64,000 bases of DNA from Neocallimastix lanati (nom. inval.) (GCA_016946835.1 JACVTC010000139.1:27501-91500); one strand, 5' to 3'; numbered from the stretch's first letter, positions 12,623 to 25,102 are shown. Notes: generated by a model from the letters alone, not told the origin. Numbers and translations are program-made.

Positions 12623-15536
12623 TTCAAAGAAAATGAGGTAATAAAGGAAAGACAATACAATTTGATAGAGATTTTATAATATATATAGATAAATTATCAA
12701 TGATCTATATAGCATAATTTAAATTATTCACTTCTTATTTTTTTTTCCCTTCCTTTTTTTTTTTTTTTTCTGTATACGAATCAAGAAATTCCAATTAAAC
12801 CTTCTTTATCTTTTATAATAATAATTATATATAATATATTAAATTAATTTTTATTTTTTATTATTTATTATTATTATTACGAATATTATTATTTCATTAT
12901 TATAATATTTATTAAAATAGTTGTATTACAATTAAAAAATACATAAAATAAAAAATAAGATATTTTATTATTTGAAAATTAAACAAGAACAATTATATAA
13001 ATATTTTTATTAATTTTAAAAAAAAATAGATGAACATTTTTTTTAAAATTAATAAAAATATTTATTCAAAATATATTTAATAAAATTGCAACAAATAAAT
13101 GTTATAAAAATAAAAAGAAAATATAAAATATAAAATATTTCTAAATTATTAATATTATTTTATTATTATTATTATTATTAATGATTAAGTGAATAAATCT
13201 TTAAAATCTCAAAAAAATTAAAAAAAAAAAAATAAAAAAAAAATAAATAAAAAAAAAGTAGAAAATTTTAATCAAAATCTATTATAAAAAAAATTAAATA
13301 AGATAATCAATAATTAATTTTTTTTTAAATTATTTTAATATTTTATATATATTCTTTTTTTTATTATTTATATTTTATTTTAATTATTATTAAAATCTTT
13401 TTATAATTAAAATAAAAATATTTAATATTAATAATATTTAAAATTGATTAATAAATTAATACTTATTAATAATTGATTAATAATTATTTAATTTTTTTTA
13501 AAAAATTTTTATTATTACAAAAAAAAATATATATATATAAATATAATATATTTCTTCATAAAATTTATGCTTTTTTAAAAAAAAAAAATTCTTATATTAT
13601 ACCATAAATTTAATATATTTTAAATTATATTAATTAATATATTTATATATAATATTCATTAATATTTATTAAAATTTTAAAATATCAAATAAAAAAATTA
13701 TTTTTTATGTCATTTGTTCATTTTAATTCATTGACATATAAATATTTTTACTTAATTGTTAATACTTTTCTTTTATTATTATTATCATTATAATTACTGA
13801 TTATCCTTTATTAAAACAGTTTTATTAAGATCAATATACTAATACTTTTAAGTTAATACTTAAATACAAAAAATTTTTATGCGAAACCACGATATCTTTA
13901 ATTTTTATAATGTTTCAATATTTAATATTAAGAATTAACCAAAATTATAATTTTATACTAGATCAAATTTTATAATACTATAACTACAGGAAATACTATT
14001 TGAAATTAGATATTACATATATATATAATTTTTCTTAATTAGTCATATTTTATTAACATAATTTTTATATAATATTTATTATAATATTTATTATATAAAT
14101 GATATTTAAAGAACTTTATATTAATAATATGTTAATAATATATATATATTTCTTTTTTCTATCTTCTTTGTTTTTTTTTTTTTTTTCTACAATTATTATT
14201 ACTATTATTATTATTATTTTATTTTATTTTAAAAAAAAATAAAAAAGGAAAAAAAAAAAGCATTTACATAATAATATTTTTCTATATATATAATACATTG
14301 ATATTTCTTTAATAAAATATATTATATAATTTTTATAAGTTACAATATTGAATAAATTTTTATATCATATAAAATTCTTAACTTTTTTTAAAGAATATTT
14401 AAAAATAATATTATTAAATATTTATATACTTACAGGTTTACTAAAATATTATATATATTGTTTTTAAATAAAAATTTTATTAAAAAAAAAAAAAAAAAAT
14501 ACTTACTTTTAACCTATTACTTCTAAAAAAAATTTTTTTGAACACACTATTCATATATTTAATTAATATCTGTAGAAAAAAAAATTAATTACTTATTTTA
14601 CTTTTATATAATTTTCGACTTCGCTAATACGTTTTTTTTAGCTATATTTAATATATATGTTTATGTTTATTTTCAATATTTTTGCTTAACAATATAAATA
14701 TTTGACTTTAAAAAAGCGAAAAAAAATTAAAGGAAAATTCATTATATTTATAATAAAAAATAAATAAAATTTTAAAATTTTGGATTAATATTATATAAAT
14801 ATAATATATTATTAATATATATGTATTATATTTAATATAATACATTAAATTTAATTTATATAAAATTTATATTTTTATTTCTTAAATTTTACTAAAAAAT
14901 ACTTTAGCTTATAATCAATAAATGAATAATATAAAAAAAAAATATAGAAAAAAACTTATATACAATTCTTATATATAGAAATATGAATTTGTTAATAAAA
15001 CTTACACACATAATAATATAATATTAAATATAAATGTATACAATGTGATTCTAACTTTAAAAACCTTTTTATTATATGCATATTGAATTTCCTAGAATAG
15101 AATAGAATTATATAGAATTTATATTTATACGATTTTTATAACCGTTTACAAATGAAATAGTAAGATAAATTCTCTATGTAATAATAATTTTATGTAATAA
15201 TAATTTTATAATTATATTTTTTAAGTAAATTATTGCGTAGTGAGTATAATGTTTGAAAACTAGTTATGAATATTATATATATATATGTACATTAACATCT
15301 AAAATTTATAAAATATATATATATATATTTATATATATATATATATGAATTTAATAATAGAATAAATGTTTAAGAATATGTGTATTGTCATATTTTTTAT
15401 ATACTTAAGGTAAATTTATCATTATATATTTATATTTATTAATAGAATACTATTTTAAATTCAGGAAGACAATATGACTTTTATTTTGAATAAAATGATC
15501 TTTCATATAATTACTCAATATATACAGTGTATATTA

Positions 15537-15546
15537 CCCCCCCCCC
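15537..15546. repeat. Isolated C10 homopolymer
   Basis: Ten consecutive C in DNA that is otherwise almost only A and T for kilobases around. Confidence 0.9.
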
Positions 15547-16345
15547 AATATAAATTATCATGAAATTAAATAATATTATAAAGTTTTTTTTTTATAATAT
15601 ATAAAAATTATCATATATATAATAAATTATAATAAATTTATAAAAAGAAAATATATATTAATTAAATTATATATTAAATAGTAAATATTAACCATTATAT
15701 ATTATTAAATATTAAATAAATAATTATTACAATTATAAATTAATTCACAAATTTTATTAATAAATATATAACTAATAAATGTATATTTTTGTAAATAAAT
15801 GACAGAATAAATAATAATAATAAAATAAATAAATAAAAAAATAAATACATGAATATATATATATAATTTTTAATCTATCTTATTATTTAATAAAGAAATT
15901 TGAAAAAAATTATTTAGTTAAAATATAATATATAAAATAAAAAGATTTCAATATAAATTTTATTAATTACATTAATATATTTGATACATATATTGTAATA
16001 TATTGTAATATAATTAATTTGATCGGTTATAAAACCTATTCATCTCAAAAAAAAAAAAATATTCATCTATTTAAAAAGTTAAAAATTAAAAAAAGACAAT
16101 ACTAATTTAATTTATTTGGGTTTTATTTTGGATAGCATTCTCATAATTCAAAAATCTATTATCAAATGTTATAATAACAAAAAGACAAAAAAGACAATTA
16201 ATAAAACAATTATTTAAAATATATTATATAATAAAAAAAAAAAAATGCAGGGCGTAACCATTAAACAAGTATTGATTGATTTTTAAAGTAATTAATTATT
16301 AATTTTTCACCTTATTATTTAATATTTAATTTAAATTATGTTTTC

Positions 16346-16580
16346 AAAAAAATGATAATAAAATAAAATAAAAAATAAAATAAAATAAAAAATAAAAAAA
16401 ATAAAAAATAAAAAAAAATAAAAAATAAAATAAAATAAAAAATAAAATGAAATGAAAATAAAATAAATAAAAAAAAACTAAAAAATATAAAAAATATAAA
16501 AAAAATAAAATAAAATAAAAATAAAATAAACAAAATAAAATAAAAAATAAAAATAAAAAAAAAAAAAAAAAAAAAAAAAA
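16346..16580. repeat. Degenerate AAAAT/AAAT satellite
   Basis: About 235 bp of AAAATA-type units ending in an A run of about 24. The hydrophobic Phe/Ile frames seen on the minus strand are the complement of this repeat and not a gene. Confidence 0.8.
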
Positions 16581-17240
16581 GAATGTGTTCAATAAATATG
16601 TTCAATAAATATTTAGACAAATAAAAAAAAATTTTTTTCATTAAACTTTAAACTAAATAATGTAATTAAAAAAAAGGGTGAAAAAAAATTTCAACTAAAT
16701 TTAAAAATTTTCTAAATTTTAATTTTGTAAAAAATGACAAATAAAAAAAATAAAGGAATAAAAAATAAAACAATAAAATAAATCAATAAAATGAAATAAA
16801 ATAAAGAAAATAAAATAACATAAAATAAAATAAAATACAATGAATTTTTGAAAAAAATAGAAAAAAAAAAAAAATCAATAATAATAAATATATTATAAAA
16901 TTATATAATTACCATATTTTAGGTAATAATAAATGTTTCCAAGAAATGTTTGATCTGTAATGATAGATTTTTTTTTTTTTTTGAGACTTTATATTAAATT
17001 TAATTATAGAATAATATATTACTAAATATATTATATTATTTTTTTGGGAATGTTGCATTATGGAACGTGGCGCATAAATAAAATTTAATAATCAATTTAA
17101 CGCCCCACATTTTTAACTTTTTTTAAATATTTGTAAATAAATAAAAAATAGAAATAAATATAAATAGGTTAATTTTTTTTTTTATTTTATTTTTAATCAT
17201 CAAAAAAATTTTCTCATAAATACATTATTTATAATAAATA

Positions 17241-17420
17241 AATTAAATATTATTAAATATTATTATTTTAATTAAAAATATTAAAATATATCTTTAAGAT
17301 TAAATATTATTATTTTAATTAAAAATATTAAAATATATCTTTAAGATTAAATATTATTAAATGTTATTATTATTTAACAAAAAAAAATATTAAAATATAT
17401 CTTTAAAATTAAATATTATT
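17241..17420. repeat. Tandem repeat of about 48 bp, three copies
   Basis: Units share ATTAAAATATATCTTTAAG followed by ATTAAATATTATT. The first two are nearly identical; the third has an altered middle. The repeat probably lies inside a decayed MITE whose ends show GTTGCATT near 17050 and a related inverted end near 17560-17580. Confidence 0.7.
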
Positions 17421-17649
17421 AAATATTGTTTTATTATATTCTTATGTATTAAAAATTTAATATTATTATTTATTTATCAAAAATAATTTAACCCACCCTT
17501 ACATCCACGATTTATTAAAGTATGCCGCATTTCATATAAAGTTACTTTCTAAAATACAATGTTCAGAAATGCACCACATTCTTTTTTTCAATACATTTAT
17601 AACATAACCCACGAAATTTTAAATAAACGAATAGAATATTAACTATATC

Positions 17650-17960
17650 ATTTCGCAATATGGCGTATTTTCGCATGTGGCTTTTTTTAATAAATAAATA
17701 AATTATAATTAAATAAATAATAAGTATTCTTTTTTTATACATATATTAGTATTCAATTGTTTAAATAATTTTTTATAATTCTTTTTTAATAAAATATATT
17801 ATTATTTCTTTTGAATTAATAATTTAATAATATTTAAATGTAAAATATATATTATTTATATAATGTTTATTTATGATTGTATAGAATATCTTAAAAATGT
17901 ATGGCTTTATTTTAATTTATTATAAGCCATATTGTGAAATGCACAATTGAGAAATACACT
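17650..17960. mobile_element. MITE family A, copy 1
   Basis: Left end ATCATTTCGCAATATGGCGTA and an inverted right end whose complement reads TGTGCATTTCACAATATGGC. The body is similar over its length to the reverse complement of 24393-24716, including the AATAAATAATAA, TTAGTATTCAAT and ATATCTTAAAA blocks. It is non-coding. The ends resemble those of MITE family B and the start of the MULE terminal inverted repeats (TIRs), so it is probably mobilised by the MULE transposase (inference). Confidence 0.65.
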
Positions 17961-17984
17961 ATCCCCTTATATCATTAGGGATTG

Positions 17985-18161
17985 TTGGGAGAAGTTGCAT
18001 TTCGTAATATGGCATATTTTCGTAGCTTTTTTTAATAATTAAATAAATAAATATTCTTTTTTACATATAATTTATTAATATTCAATTATAATTTTTTATA
18101 AATCTTTTTTAATAGAATATATTATTTTTTTTTTAAAATAGTTATTTATTAATATTTAAGA
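17985..18161. mobile_element. MITE family A, left half only
   Basis: It begins GGGAGAAGTTGCATTTCGTA and follows family A for about 170 bp. It stops exactly where MULE copy 1 starts. The other half was not convincingly found beyond 22098, so this is either an interrupted copy or a truncated one. Confidence 0.5.
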
Positions 18162-18891
18162 GGGAGGAGTGTGCAATTCGAAAATTCTTATTACAAAAAT
18201 TTGTATTTTGTTGTATGGCTTAAATATTTTTAATTTTAAGCCACTTAATTTTATTAAAATTTTAATGAATAATAATTAATTAATTAATTAAATAAAATTA
18301 CAATTCTCAATTTTCAAACACGTAATCTTATGTGGGTTGTATTTCTAATTGTATCATAATTTTGTGTCTTTTTTTCTACAATTTTTAAAAAGCCATATAT
18401 TCACAATATGACGTTAATAATAAATGTGGTGATATTTTATGACGTAAATTTATAAGCCACCAAGAATTTGGCGAAATACAACACTTCAATAAATAATAAT
18501 TAGGTTAGGTATTTCTATTTAACATTAAAAAATAAAATGAAAATAAGAAATAAGAAAACTTTTTTTTTAAACATTGAAAAATAAAAAAAAAATAAGTAAA
18601 CATTTTATTTTTTAATGCTTAAAAAACAAAAAATAAGAAATAAGAAATAAGAAAACTTTTTTTTTTAAACATTAAAAAATAAAATAAAAATAAATAAAAA
18701 TTTTATTTTTTAAAAAAATAAATAAATAAAATAATAAATAAAGAAATAATAAATAATTAATAATTAAATAATTATTTAAATAATTATATAATTAATTAAA
18801 AAAAAAGGCTTATTATTTTAAATATTAAAAAAAAAAAAGTTTCAAAGCATTAAAAAGTATATTTATTTATTGAAAAATTTTAATTATCAAT

Positions 18892-20328
18892 TGAAGACAA
18901 TATAGAAATTGAAATAAATCGAGGAACTGAACAAATTATTATTAATAAAAAACACAAATTTAATTTTTCATTTCAAAGGAAAGATAAATCAAAAATTTAT
19001 AGATGCACTGAATATAAGACTTTAAATAAATGTAAATCCTTAATTATTTTAAATGATAAAAAGGAGGTTTTAAAATATGAAAGTTTACATAACCATCTCG
19101 AAAAAGAAATTGATGTGTCTATATGTAACAAAACATACAATTAAGGAAGAAATTAAGAAAAATTCAATTCCTATGGATATAAAACCTAAACATATATTTA
19201 ATGCTGTTTCTCAAGAAATGGGACTTATATGTCCCGAATATAGTATAATTAGATCCCAAATAATAAGAAATATAAATAAACAATTTCCTCAAAACATAAA
19301 AAGTTTTGATGATATTCCCATTGAATCAAAATATTATAAAACGAAAAGAAATGAAAATTTTATGATATTTAAAAATACTGATCTAATAATCTTTCAATCA
19401 CCATTCCAAGCATATTTATTTTCGAATTATCATAAAAATATATTTGTGTACGGTACATTTTATGCAGCACCGAAATTTAGTTATCAGTTATTTATAACAG
19501 GAACTTATGTTGGGGAATTTAATATGTTTTACACTACTTCCATTTCTATATTAAAAAATAAAAAACAATCTACATATGAAACATTATTTAAATAAATAAA
19601 AAAAAATGCAAATAAATTTAAGAGTAATACATTAATTACTACAATTAATTTTCATTGTGATTTTGAACAAGGTATATCTAATGCCGCAAAAAAAGTTTTT
19701 CCCAATATAAATATTAAATATTGTGTTTGGCATTACAAAAGATCATTAGAAAAACAAAAAAATATATTATGTTATCATGAAGTGAAGAATAATAATGATG
19801 TATATATTTATTATAAAGCTATTTCGAACTTACCGTTTATAAACCCTAACTATATATTTGATATTTATATTATAATAAAAAGAATTTGTCAAAAAAAAAG
19901 TATAATAATTTTCTACAATTTTTAGAATATTTTAATAAAAATTATATACTTAAGTATAATGTTAATAATTGGATTTATTATGAAAATATAGAACATTTAA
20001 CAAACAATGCATCAGAATCTTATAATAGCTACTTAAATAATATATTTCCAAATAAACCTTTATTTTATAAATTAATATATATATTAAAAGAAGAAGAAAA
20101 CTTATCTTATAATGATTACTAAAGGAGAACTAAAGGAACTTGGAAAAAAAAGCAAAAAATATTTAATGCAACTGATGAAATTAAAATTTTAATTGAAAAT
20201 TACAAAAGTAAGGAAATAAATTTATTTTATAATGGATGCAACAGAAATGAATTAGTTAAATTATGGAAAGATTGTTTAATTGATTTAAACGATATAAATA
20301 TTAATTTAAAAAAAGTAATCTTAATTTA
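18892..20328 (+). pseudogene. FLYWCH-MULE transposase, decayed
   Basis: It aligns along its length with the near-intact copy at 42821-44259. The start ATG has become ATT, there are frameshifts in the N-terminal part, and stops occur (for example before 19596 and near 20120). The FLYWCH pair is visible near 19000-19090 (YRCTEYKTLN then HNH). The first catalytic Asp of the DDE triad, in ADGTF of the intact copy, reads VYGTF here, so the active site is also lost. The CDFEQG and NASESYNSYLNN motifs with the second Asp and the Glu survive. It cannot move itself. Confidence 0.85.
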
Positions 20329-21229
20329 AAAAAAAACTAGAAAAATACAAATTTATTTATTTTAAATTTATATTTATAATCGTTTAAATAATAATTAAAT
20401 AATCTTAATTTAAAAAAATGCTAGAAAAATACAAATTTATTTACCTATTGTGTTTATTTAATAATCTTAATAGAAATTATCTTTTAGTTATTTTTATTAA
20501 GTAATTTATAACTAAAACCGATTTATTTGATACTTGTTAAAATTTTTATTAATATCAATATCAATATTATATAATTATAAATTTTATTAATATCAATATA
20601 CTTTTCAAAATTAATTATGTTATTAAAAATATTAAATTCAATAAAAGATTTTTATTATTTTATTAAAATTCTAATTGTTGTTATTATATTTTAATAATAA
20701 TTGATTCATATTGATCAAATATTATAAATATTACTATGCAAATAATTAATTATTTTAATAGGATCAATTATTCAACTCTTATTGTTTTAATTTTTAATTC
20801 TTATATTATTTAAATTAATATATATATATATATATATATCGTTTATGAAAATATGAATTATAAATAATTAAAATTATTTACTTTTCATTTAATTTTTTTT
20901 TATTTACTATTTATTTATTTTTTTTTTATAATAAAATATAATAATTAAAAAACAAACGTTATTATAACTAAAATTTTTTTTTTTTAGAAAAATAAATGAA
21001 AAAAAATTAAAATATATGATTCCTATATATATAAAATAATTATTATATTTTTATTTTATTTTAATTTATTTTATATTTATTTCGCCTATATACTTTATTA
21101 TTTAATATTTTTATATATGTTAAACTTATATATATTTATATGGTTTATATACTATCTTAATTTTTAAAAAAATAATATTTAGTTTAATAAATTTAAAATT
21201 AATCTACAAAAAATCTATTTTTTATTTAT

Positions 21230-21678
21230 TTAACCACACCAACACCAACCATATTCAGTAAGACAGTATTTACCAACTATATCATAAACACGAGCATCAC
21301 GATCAACATAACCTCTCCATGAAAATCCACCTCTTGTGCTATTTGGTGTGTAATAACATCCATTTTTGTTACTTATATGTCTAGTAATCCATTTACATTT
21401 ATCTGGATTTTTATATTGTGTATCTCTAAGATATGCTCCAACAGGGATTTCTCTATAATTAGCTACTGAAATACGGAGGAAACAGTCATAAAATCCACGA
21501 TTACTATTTTTTATAATACCATAACCTTTACATATATATGTATTTTTCCAATCTTTAGAATTAAGGAAATATGGATGAGATATATCTGAATATATAGCTG
21601 GTCCAATCAATTTTATACCACAAACATAAGTAATGCATGCAGTAGCAATTAATAAAGCAGTTAATAATTTTTAAACAT
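21230..21678 (-). pseudogene. MULE passenger gene: secreted Cys-containing protein, frameshifted in signal peptide
   Basis: From 21610 down, a 126-aa frame is open to the stop at 21230. Upstream of it, the sequence from the ATG at 21678 would encode a typical signal peptide (Lys-Lys, Leu-rich core, TACITYVCG) if one A were present in an AAAA run. As it stands, the frame stops at codon 6. The mature part has seven Cys and many Tyr/Trp/Gly (for example YICKGYGIIK, DKCKW, GWCWCG). I do not recognise the family and assign no function. The homologous start lies in MULE copy 3 at 45740-45894. It sits between the MULE TIRs, opposite the transposase, so it is cargo. The frameshift is recent enough that the rest of the frame is intact. 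Confidence 0.65.
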
Positions 21679-22320
21679 TTAAATTTATAAAATTAATACT
21701 TTAATATAATATTATAAAAAATACTAATTATAAACCTATTTATATATTTATTTTTTTTTAATTATTCAATTATGTAATTATGTATGTAATTCTGTTGATA
21801 ATATAAACAAGGTAATAATAATAATTAAAAATATTTAAAATAAAATAAAAAAATATAATTATTTTATATATGTAGTAAATATATATATATTTTTATTTAA
21901 TTTTATAAAAAAAATTTTTTTAGTCATAATAAACGCTTGTCTTTATTATTTTTATTATCATTTAAAAATTTATTTATTCATTTATAATTTATTTATTCAT
22001 TTATTTATTTATTACATTATAATAAGCCATGTTTTCCGAAATACACTATAACAAAATACAAATTTTTGTAATAAAAATTTTCGAAATGCACACTCCCCAA
22101 ATAAATAAAATTTGTTATAAAAACACATATACATTTCTCAATATTTAATTGTAAAAATATAATATTATTTCTTTTGAAATAATTATTTAATGATATTTAA
22201 TTGTAAAAAAATATTATTATTTCTTTTTAAGATAATAATATATATTTAAACTCTTATTTTTATAAAAATATTAAAACTTTTAAACAATTATTTTGTTAAT
22301 AAGAAATTCAATTCACTGAT

Positions 22321-22372
22321 TTTTATAACCTAACCCGTATAGTTAGCTCCTTGGTAATTACACAATTGTCAG
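22321..22372. other. Less AT-rich flank interrupted by the mini-LTR element
   Basis: This sequence (TAACCCGTATAGTTAGC near 22334) is joined to 23646 once the LTR element and one copy of its GTCAG duplication are removed. Together they form a roughly 280-bp unit of higher GC ending in an A run at about 23880. It is not identified. Confidence 0.3.
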
Positions 22373-22558
22373 TGTTAGAATATGTGAAATATGAGTTTAA
22401 ATGTATTAAAATGTAATGTATGTAATGTAATGTATAAGCCACAAAATGTTAATATAAAAGCATGTAAATTAATATAATTTAATATTTGTAACTCTTTATC
22501 ATAAAATATATTAATAAAATTGACATAATTATAAACCACAAATTCATGACTCTTAACA
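22373..22558 (+). repeat. 5' LTR of TRIM-like element
   Basis: 186 bp, TG...CA ends, paired with 23455-23640. Confidence 0.88.
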
Positions 22559-22573
22559 GATTAAGAGTCTCAT
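22559..22573 (+). other. Primer-binding site of TRIM-like element
   Basis: GATTAAGAGTCTCAT follows the LTR directly. Its complement ATGAGACTCTTAATC reads as the anticodon arm of tRNA-Lys(CUU) (anticodon CTT within ACTCTTAAT), not as a tRNA 3' end. This implies priming by a tRNA half-molecule, as in Drosophila copia (inference). Confidence 0.6.
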
Positions 22574-23454
22574 CTGACTCTTAAAAAGATTCTTAGTAAA
22601 AGAATTTTTTGCCGGAAACAATATTATGTCAAGAAGGACATAAAGAAGTTAAAAGAAGAATATTATGATAAAGGTTGCCATTATGTCAATTTTTTGGAAT
22701 TTAAATCAAAATTGATCAAGATTGAAATTTAGATCACTAAATTTCAAAAATTCTGAAAACGCGTAAATATCTAATAACTTAATACAAGAAATTCCCCTAC
22801 ATGAAGTTAACACGCTTAAAAAAAAAAAAAAAAAAAAAAAGAAACGTGAAATATATTAAATGAACATATTATTTTGAGACTCTTAATAAATGAAATTATC
22901 ATAAGCATTAATTGATTATTATAAATTATTTTTGAATATTACAAACTATTTTATTAAAGAAAATAAAATTTTTAACTAATTAAAATAAATAAAATGACGT
23001 AAAAACCAAAGAGTTAATCCATGAGTTGTCAAGAGTACGTAAAACCAAAGAGGTAAACCATGTGTTGTCATTATTAATTTGGCGTGAATCCCAACGAGGT
23101 TGCCTTAATATAATATAATAGGATGGTGTAAATCCAGATAGGTGTCCAATCCATATTTAAATAATTTTTAATATTAAAAATACCCAAATTATAAAGGTTT
23201 TAGGCGTTTTAACCACAAAAACGTACAATGGGTAATAATATAAATATCTAAGATAAAATTAGCAAATAATATACATAAAGTATATATATAAAATTCAATT
23301 AATGATATAATATGAAATAGAAATTTAATAGTTAATTAAAATTTAGAATAATGACATAAATTTCACAAAGTATTATTGTTATGTATTGCTATGTACATAT
23401 TCACCTATAAACCAAAATTATTCATTTAGTAGAATAACTTGGTTTAGGGGGGAA

Positions 23455-23640
23455 TGTTAGAATATGTGAAATATGAGTTTAAATGTATTAAAATGTAATG
23501 TATGTAATGTAATGTATAAGCCACAATATGTTAATATAAAAGCATGTAAATTAATATAATTTAATATTTGTAACTCTTTATCATAAAATATATTAATAAA
23601 ATTGACATAATTATAAACCACAAATTCATGACTTTTAACA
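23455..23640 (+). repeat. 3' LTR of TRIM-like element
   Basis: 186 bp, preceded by the purine tract at 23439-23454 and followed by the GTCAG duplication. Confidence 0.88.
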
Positions 23641-23645
23641 GTCAG

Positions 23646-23880
23646 AAAAATTGCAATTTATTAGAATATATCTATATAGACACATAAAATCATGAACTCT
23701 ACCCTCTCATTTAGTTCAGTATCCATTCAAATATATAAGGGGAACATATTTATCTGTAACTCTTACTACCATACTCCGTAAAAACCTTTTTGAGGAAAAC
23801 CTGGAAAAAATGGACATAGGAAGGGTTCGAATAAGGAGCCTTTTATATGCTAACCCACTGACTAAAAAAAAAAAAAAAAA
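23646..23880. other. Unidentified higher-GC unit ending in poly-A
   Basis: It continues the unit begun at 22321. A plus-strand frame can be read for about 40 codons (ENLEKMDIGRVRIRSLLYA) into an A run at about 23864-23880. It could be the 3' end of a LINE or SINE, or a decayed retrocopy. A B-box-like GGTTCGAAT occurs at about 23827, but no A box stands at the right distance. Confidence 0.3.
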
Positions 23881-24055
23881 TTAAAATAAATCTTTTATAT
23901 TAATATTAAAACATTTTATTAAATAAGTAGCATATGTCATAAATATTAATGGATTTATAATTGAAATTCACAAATAGATCAATTGAAATTTAATTTCGTT
24001 ATTGACAAATTTTACTTTAAATTCGATTTTTATTATTAGAATAAATATTAGAAAT

Positions 24056-24336
24056 GGGAGAGTTGCATTTCCTCAAATAAATGAATTAATAAATAAAAAT
24101 TCAAAATATTTTTTTTTAAACTTATTTTTATTATATTTAAAATATATTTAATTATAAAGATATATTTTAATATTTTATAAAATAATAATAAAATAATTAT
24201 TTATAATACTTTATTATAAAAATATATTAAATTATAAAGATTTATCTTAATATTTTATTTATTAATTTATTTAATAATTTTCAATTTGGGGAAATGCAAC
24301 CTAGCAAAAAGAAACTTGGTGAATTGCACCACTCCC
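24056..24336. mobile_element. MITE family B, short copy
   Basis: Left end GGGAGAGTTGCATTTCCTC, right end inverted (TTGGTGAATTGCACCACTCCC). An imperfect 9-bp target duplication flanks it: ATTAGAAAT (24047-24055) and ATCAGGAAT (24337-24345), 7 of 9 identical. Nine-base duplications are typical of Mutator transposases. The body is AT-rich and non-coding. Confidence 0.7.
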
Positions 24337-24392
24337 ATCAGGAATATTTAATAATAGAAACAAAAGAGACTACTTTATTAAAGAGTTTATTT

Positions 24393-24716
24393 GGGATCGT
24401 TACATTTCACAATGTGGCTTATAAAATTATAGATAAAGCCACACACTTTTAAGATATTTATAATTGTATATAAATATACAATTATAAATAAATATATATT
24501 AATTATTGTTATTTTAAAAGAAATAATAATATATTCTATTAGAAAAGAATTATAAAATATCATTTTTTTTATAAAAAATTATTTTTATAATTGAATACTA
24601 ATAAATTATATATAAAAAAAATAATATTTATTATTTGTTTAATTATTATTTATTTAATTATGAAAAAAAAAAGCAACATACATAAATACGCCACATTACA
24701 AAATGCACAATGACAC
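24393..24716. mobile_element. MITE family A, copy 2 (inverted)
   Basis: Ends GGGATCGTTACATTTCACAA and, inverted, GTGTCATTGTGCATTTTGTA. The body is the reverse complement of 17650-17960 in outline. No convincing target duplication is visible. Confidence 0.65.
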
Positions 24717-25102
24717 TTTAATTCAAATTAATTCAAATTAAATTAATTTAATTTAACCCTTTAGAGATTGAAAAAAATCAAAGAAACTAACTTTCCACTG
24801 AAATAATTATCATTAGAAAGCTACTGGAGAGTTAAATTTCTCCAAGTGGCGTATTGATATAAATAAATGAATAAATAAATAAATAAATAAAAATTAAAAA
24901 TAATTTTTTTAAACTTGTTTTTATTATATTTAATAATTCAAAATAATTATTTTAAATTTATTTTTATTATATTTATTAATTCATAGTAATTTTTTTAAGC
25001 ATGTTTTTATTATATTTAATAATTTAAAACAAATTTTTTAAACTTATTTTTATTATATTTAATAATTTAAAATAATTTTTTTAAACTTATTTTTATTATA
25101 TT

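Larger units (their letters stand above)
12623..17640. other. Long AT-rich intergenic stretch
   Basis: No gene or RNA gene found on either strand. It holds dense A/T tracts, AT dinucleotide patches, a lone C10 run (15537-15546), an AAAAT-like satellite (16346-16580) and, from about 17045, MITE-like ends such as ATGTTGCATTATGGAACG. The first few hundred bases contain the CDC23 promoter, with no element I can name. Confidence 0.5.
18162..22098. mobile_element. Mutator-like element (MULE), copy 1, with passenger gene
   Basis: The left TIR starts about 18162 (GGAGTGTGCAATTCG followed by ATTTGTATTTTGTTGTA) and the right TIR ends at 22098 as its inverted complement (CGAAATGCACACTCCCC). TIRs are about 50 bp. 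Between them lie a FLYWCH/MULE transposase pseudogene (plus, 18892-20328), about 900 bp of AT-rich DNA and a secreted-protein pseudogene (minus, 21230-21678). The whole is collinear, in reverse orientation, with the elements at 41156-45287 and 45297-48076. No clean 9-bp target duplication is visible for this copy. Both genes are broken, so the copy is defective. Confidence 0.85.
22373..23640 (+). mobile_element. Small non-autonomous LTR retrotransposon (TRIM-like)
   Basis: Two 186-bp direct repeats (22373-22558 and 23455-23640) begin TGTTAGAATATG and end TTAACA. By eye they differ at about two positions, so insertion is recent. A perfect 5-bp target duplication GTCAG flanks the whole (22368-22372 and 23641-23645). 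Just inside the left LTR is a primer site GATTAAGAGTCTCAT; just before the right LTR is a purine tract GGTTTAGGGGGGAA. The 896-bp interior holds no gag or pol frame. Primer site, purine tract and LTR start are shared with the Copia element at 25103-31625, which probably supplied the proteins in trans (inference). Confidence 0.88.

Noticed and set aside
12623-12655. Possible upstream extension of CDC23 exon 1
   Set aside because: The frame continues but the first codon at 12655 is TTG; the first ATG is at 12622.
16336-16641. Phe-rich frames on the minus strand
   Set aside because: They are the complement of an AAAAT-type satellite and its A run.
17241-17420. CRISPR-like array
   Set aside because: Units are direct tandem repeats without unique spacers, and the organism is eukaryotic.
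22099-22107. 9-bp target duplication for MULE copy 1
   Set aside because: AAATAAATA on the right has no convincing partner left of 18162.
23800-23845. tRNA gene or tRNA-derived SINE
   Set aside because: Only a B-box-like GGTTCGAAT is present. There is no A box at a proper distance and no cloverleaf.
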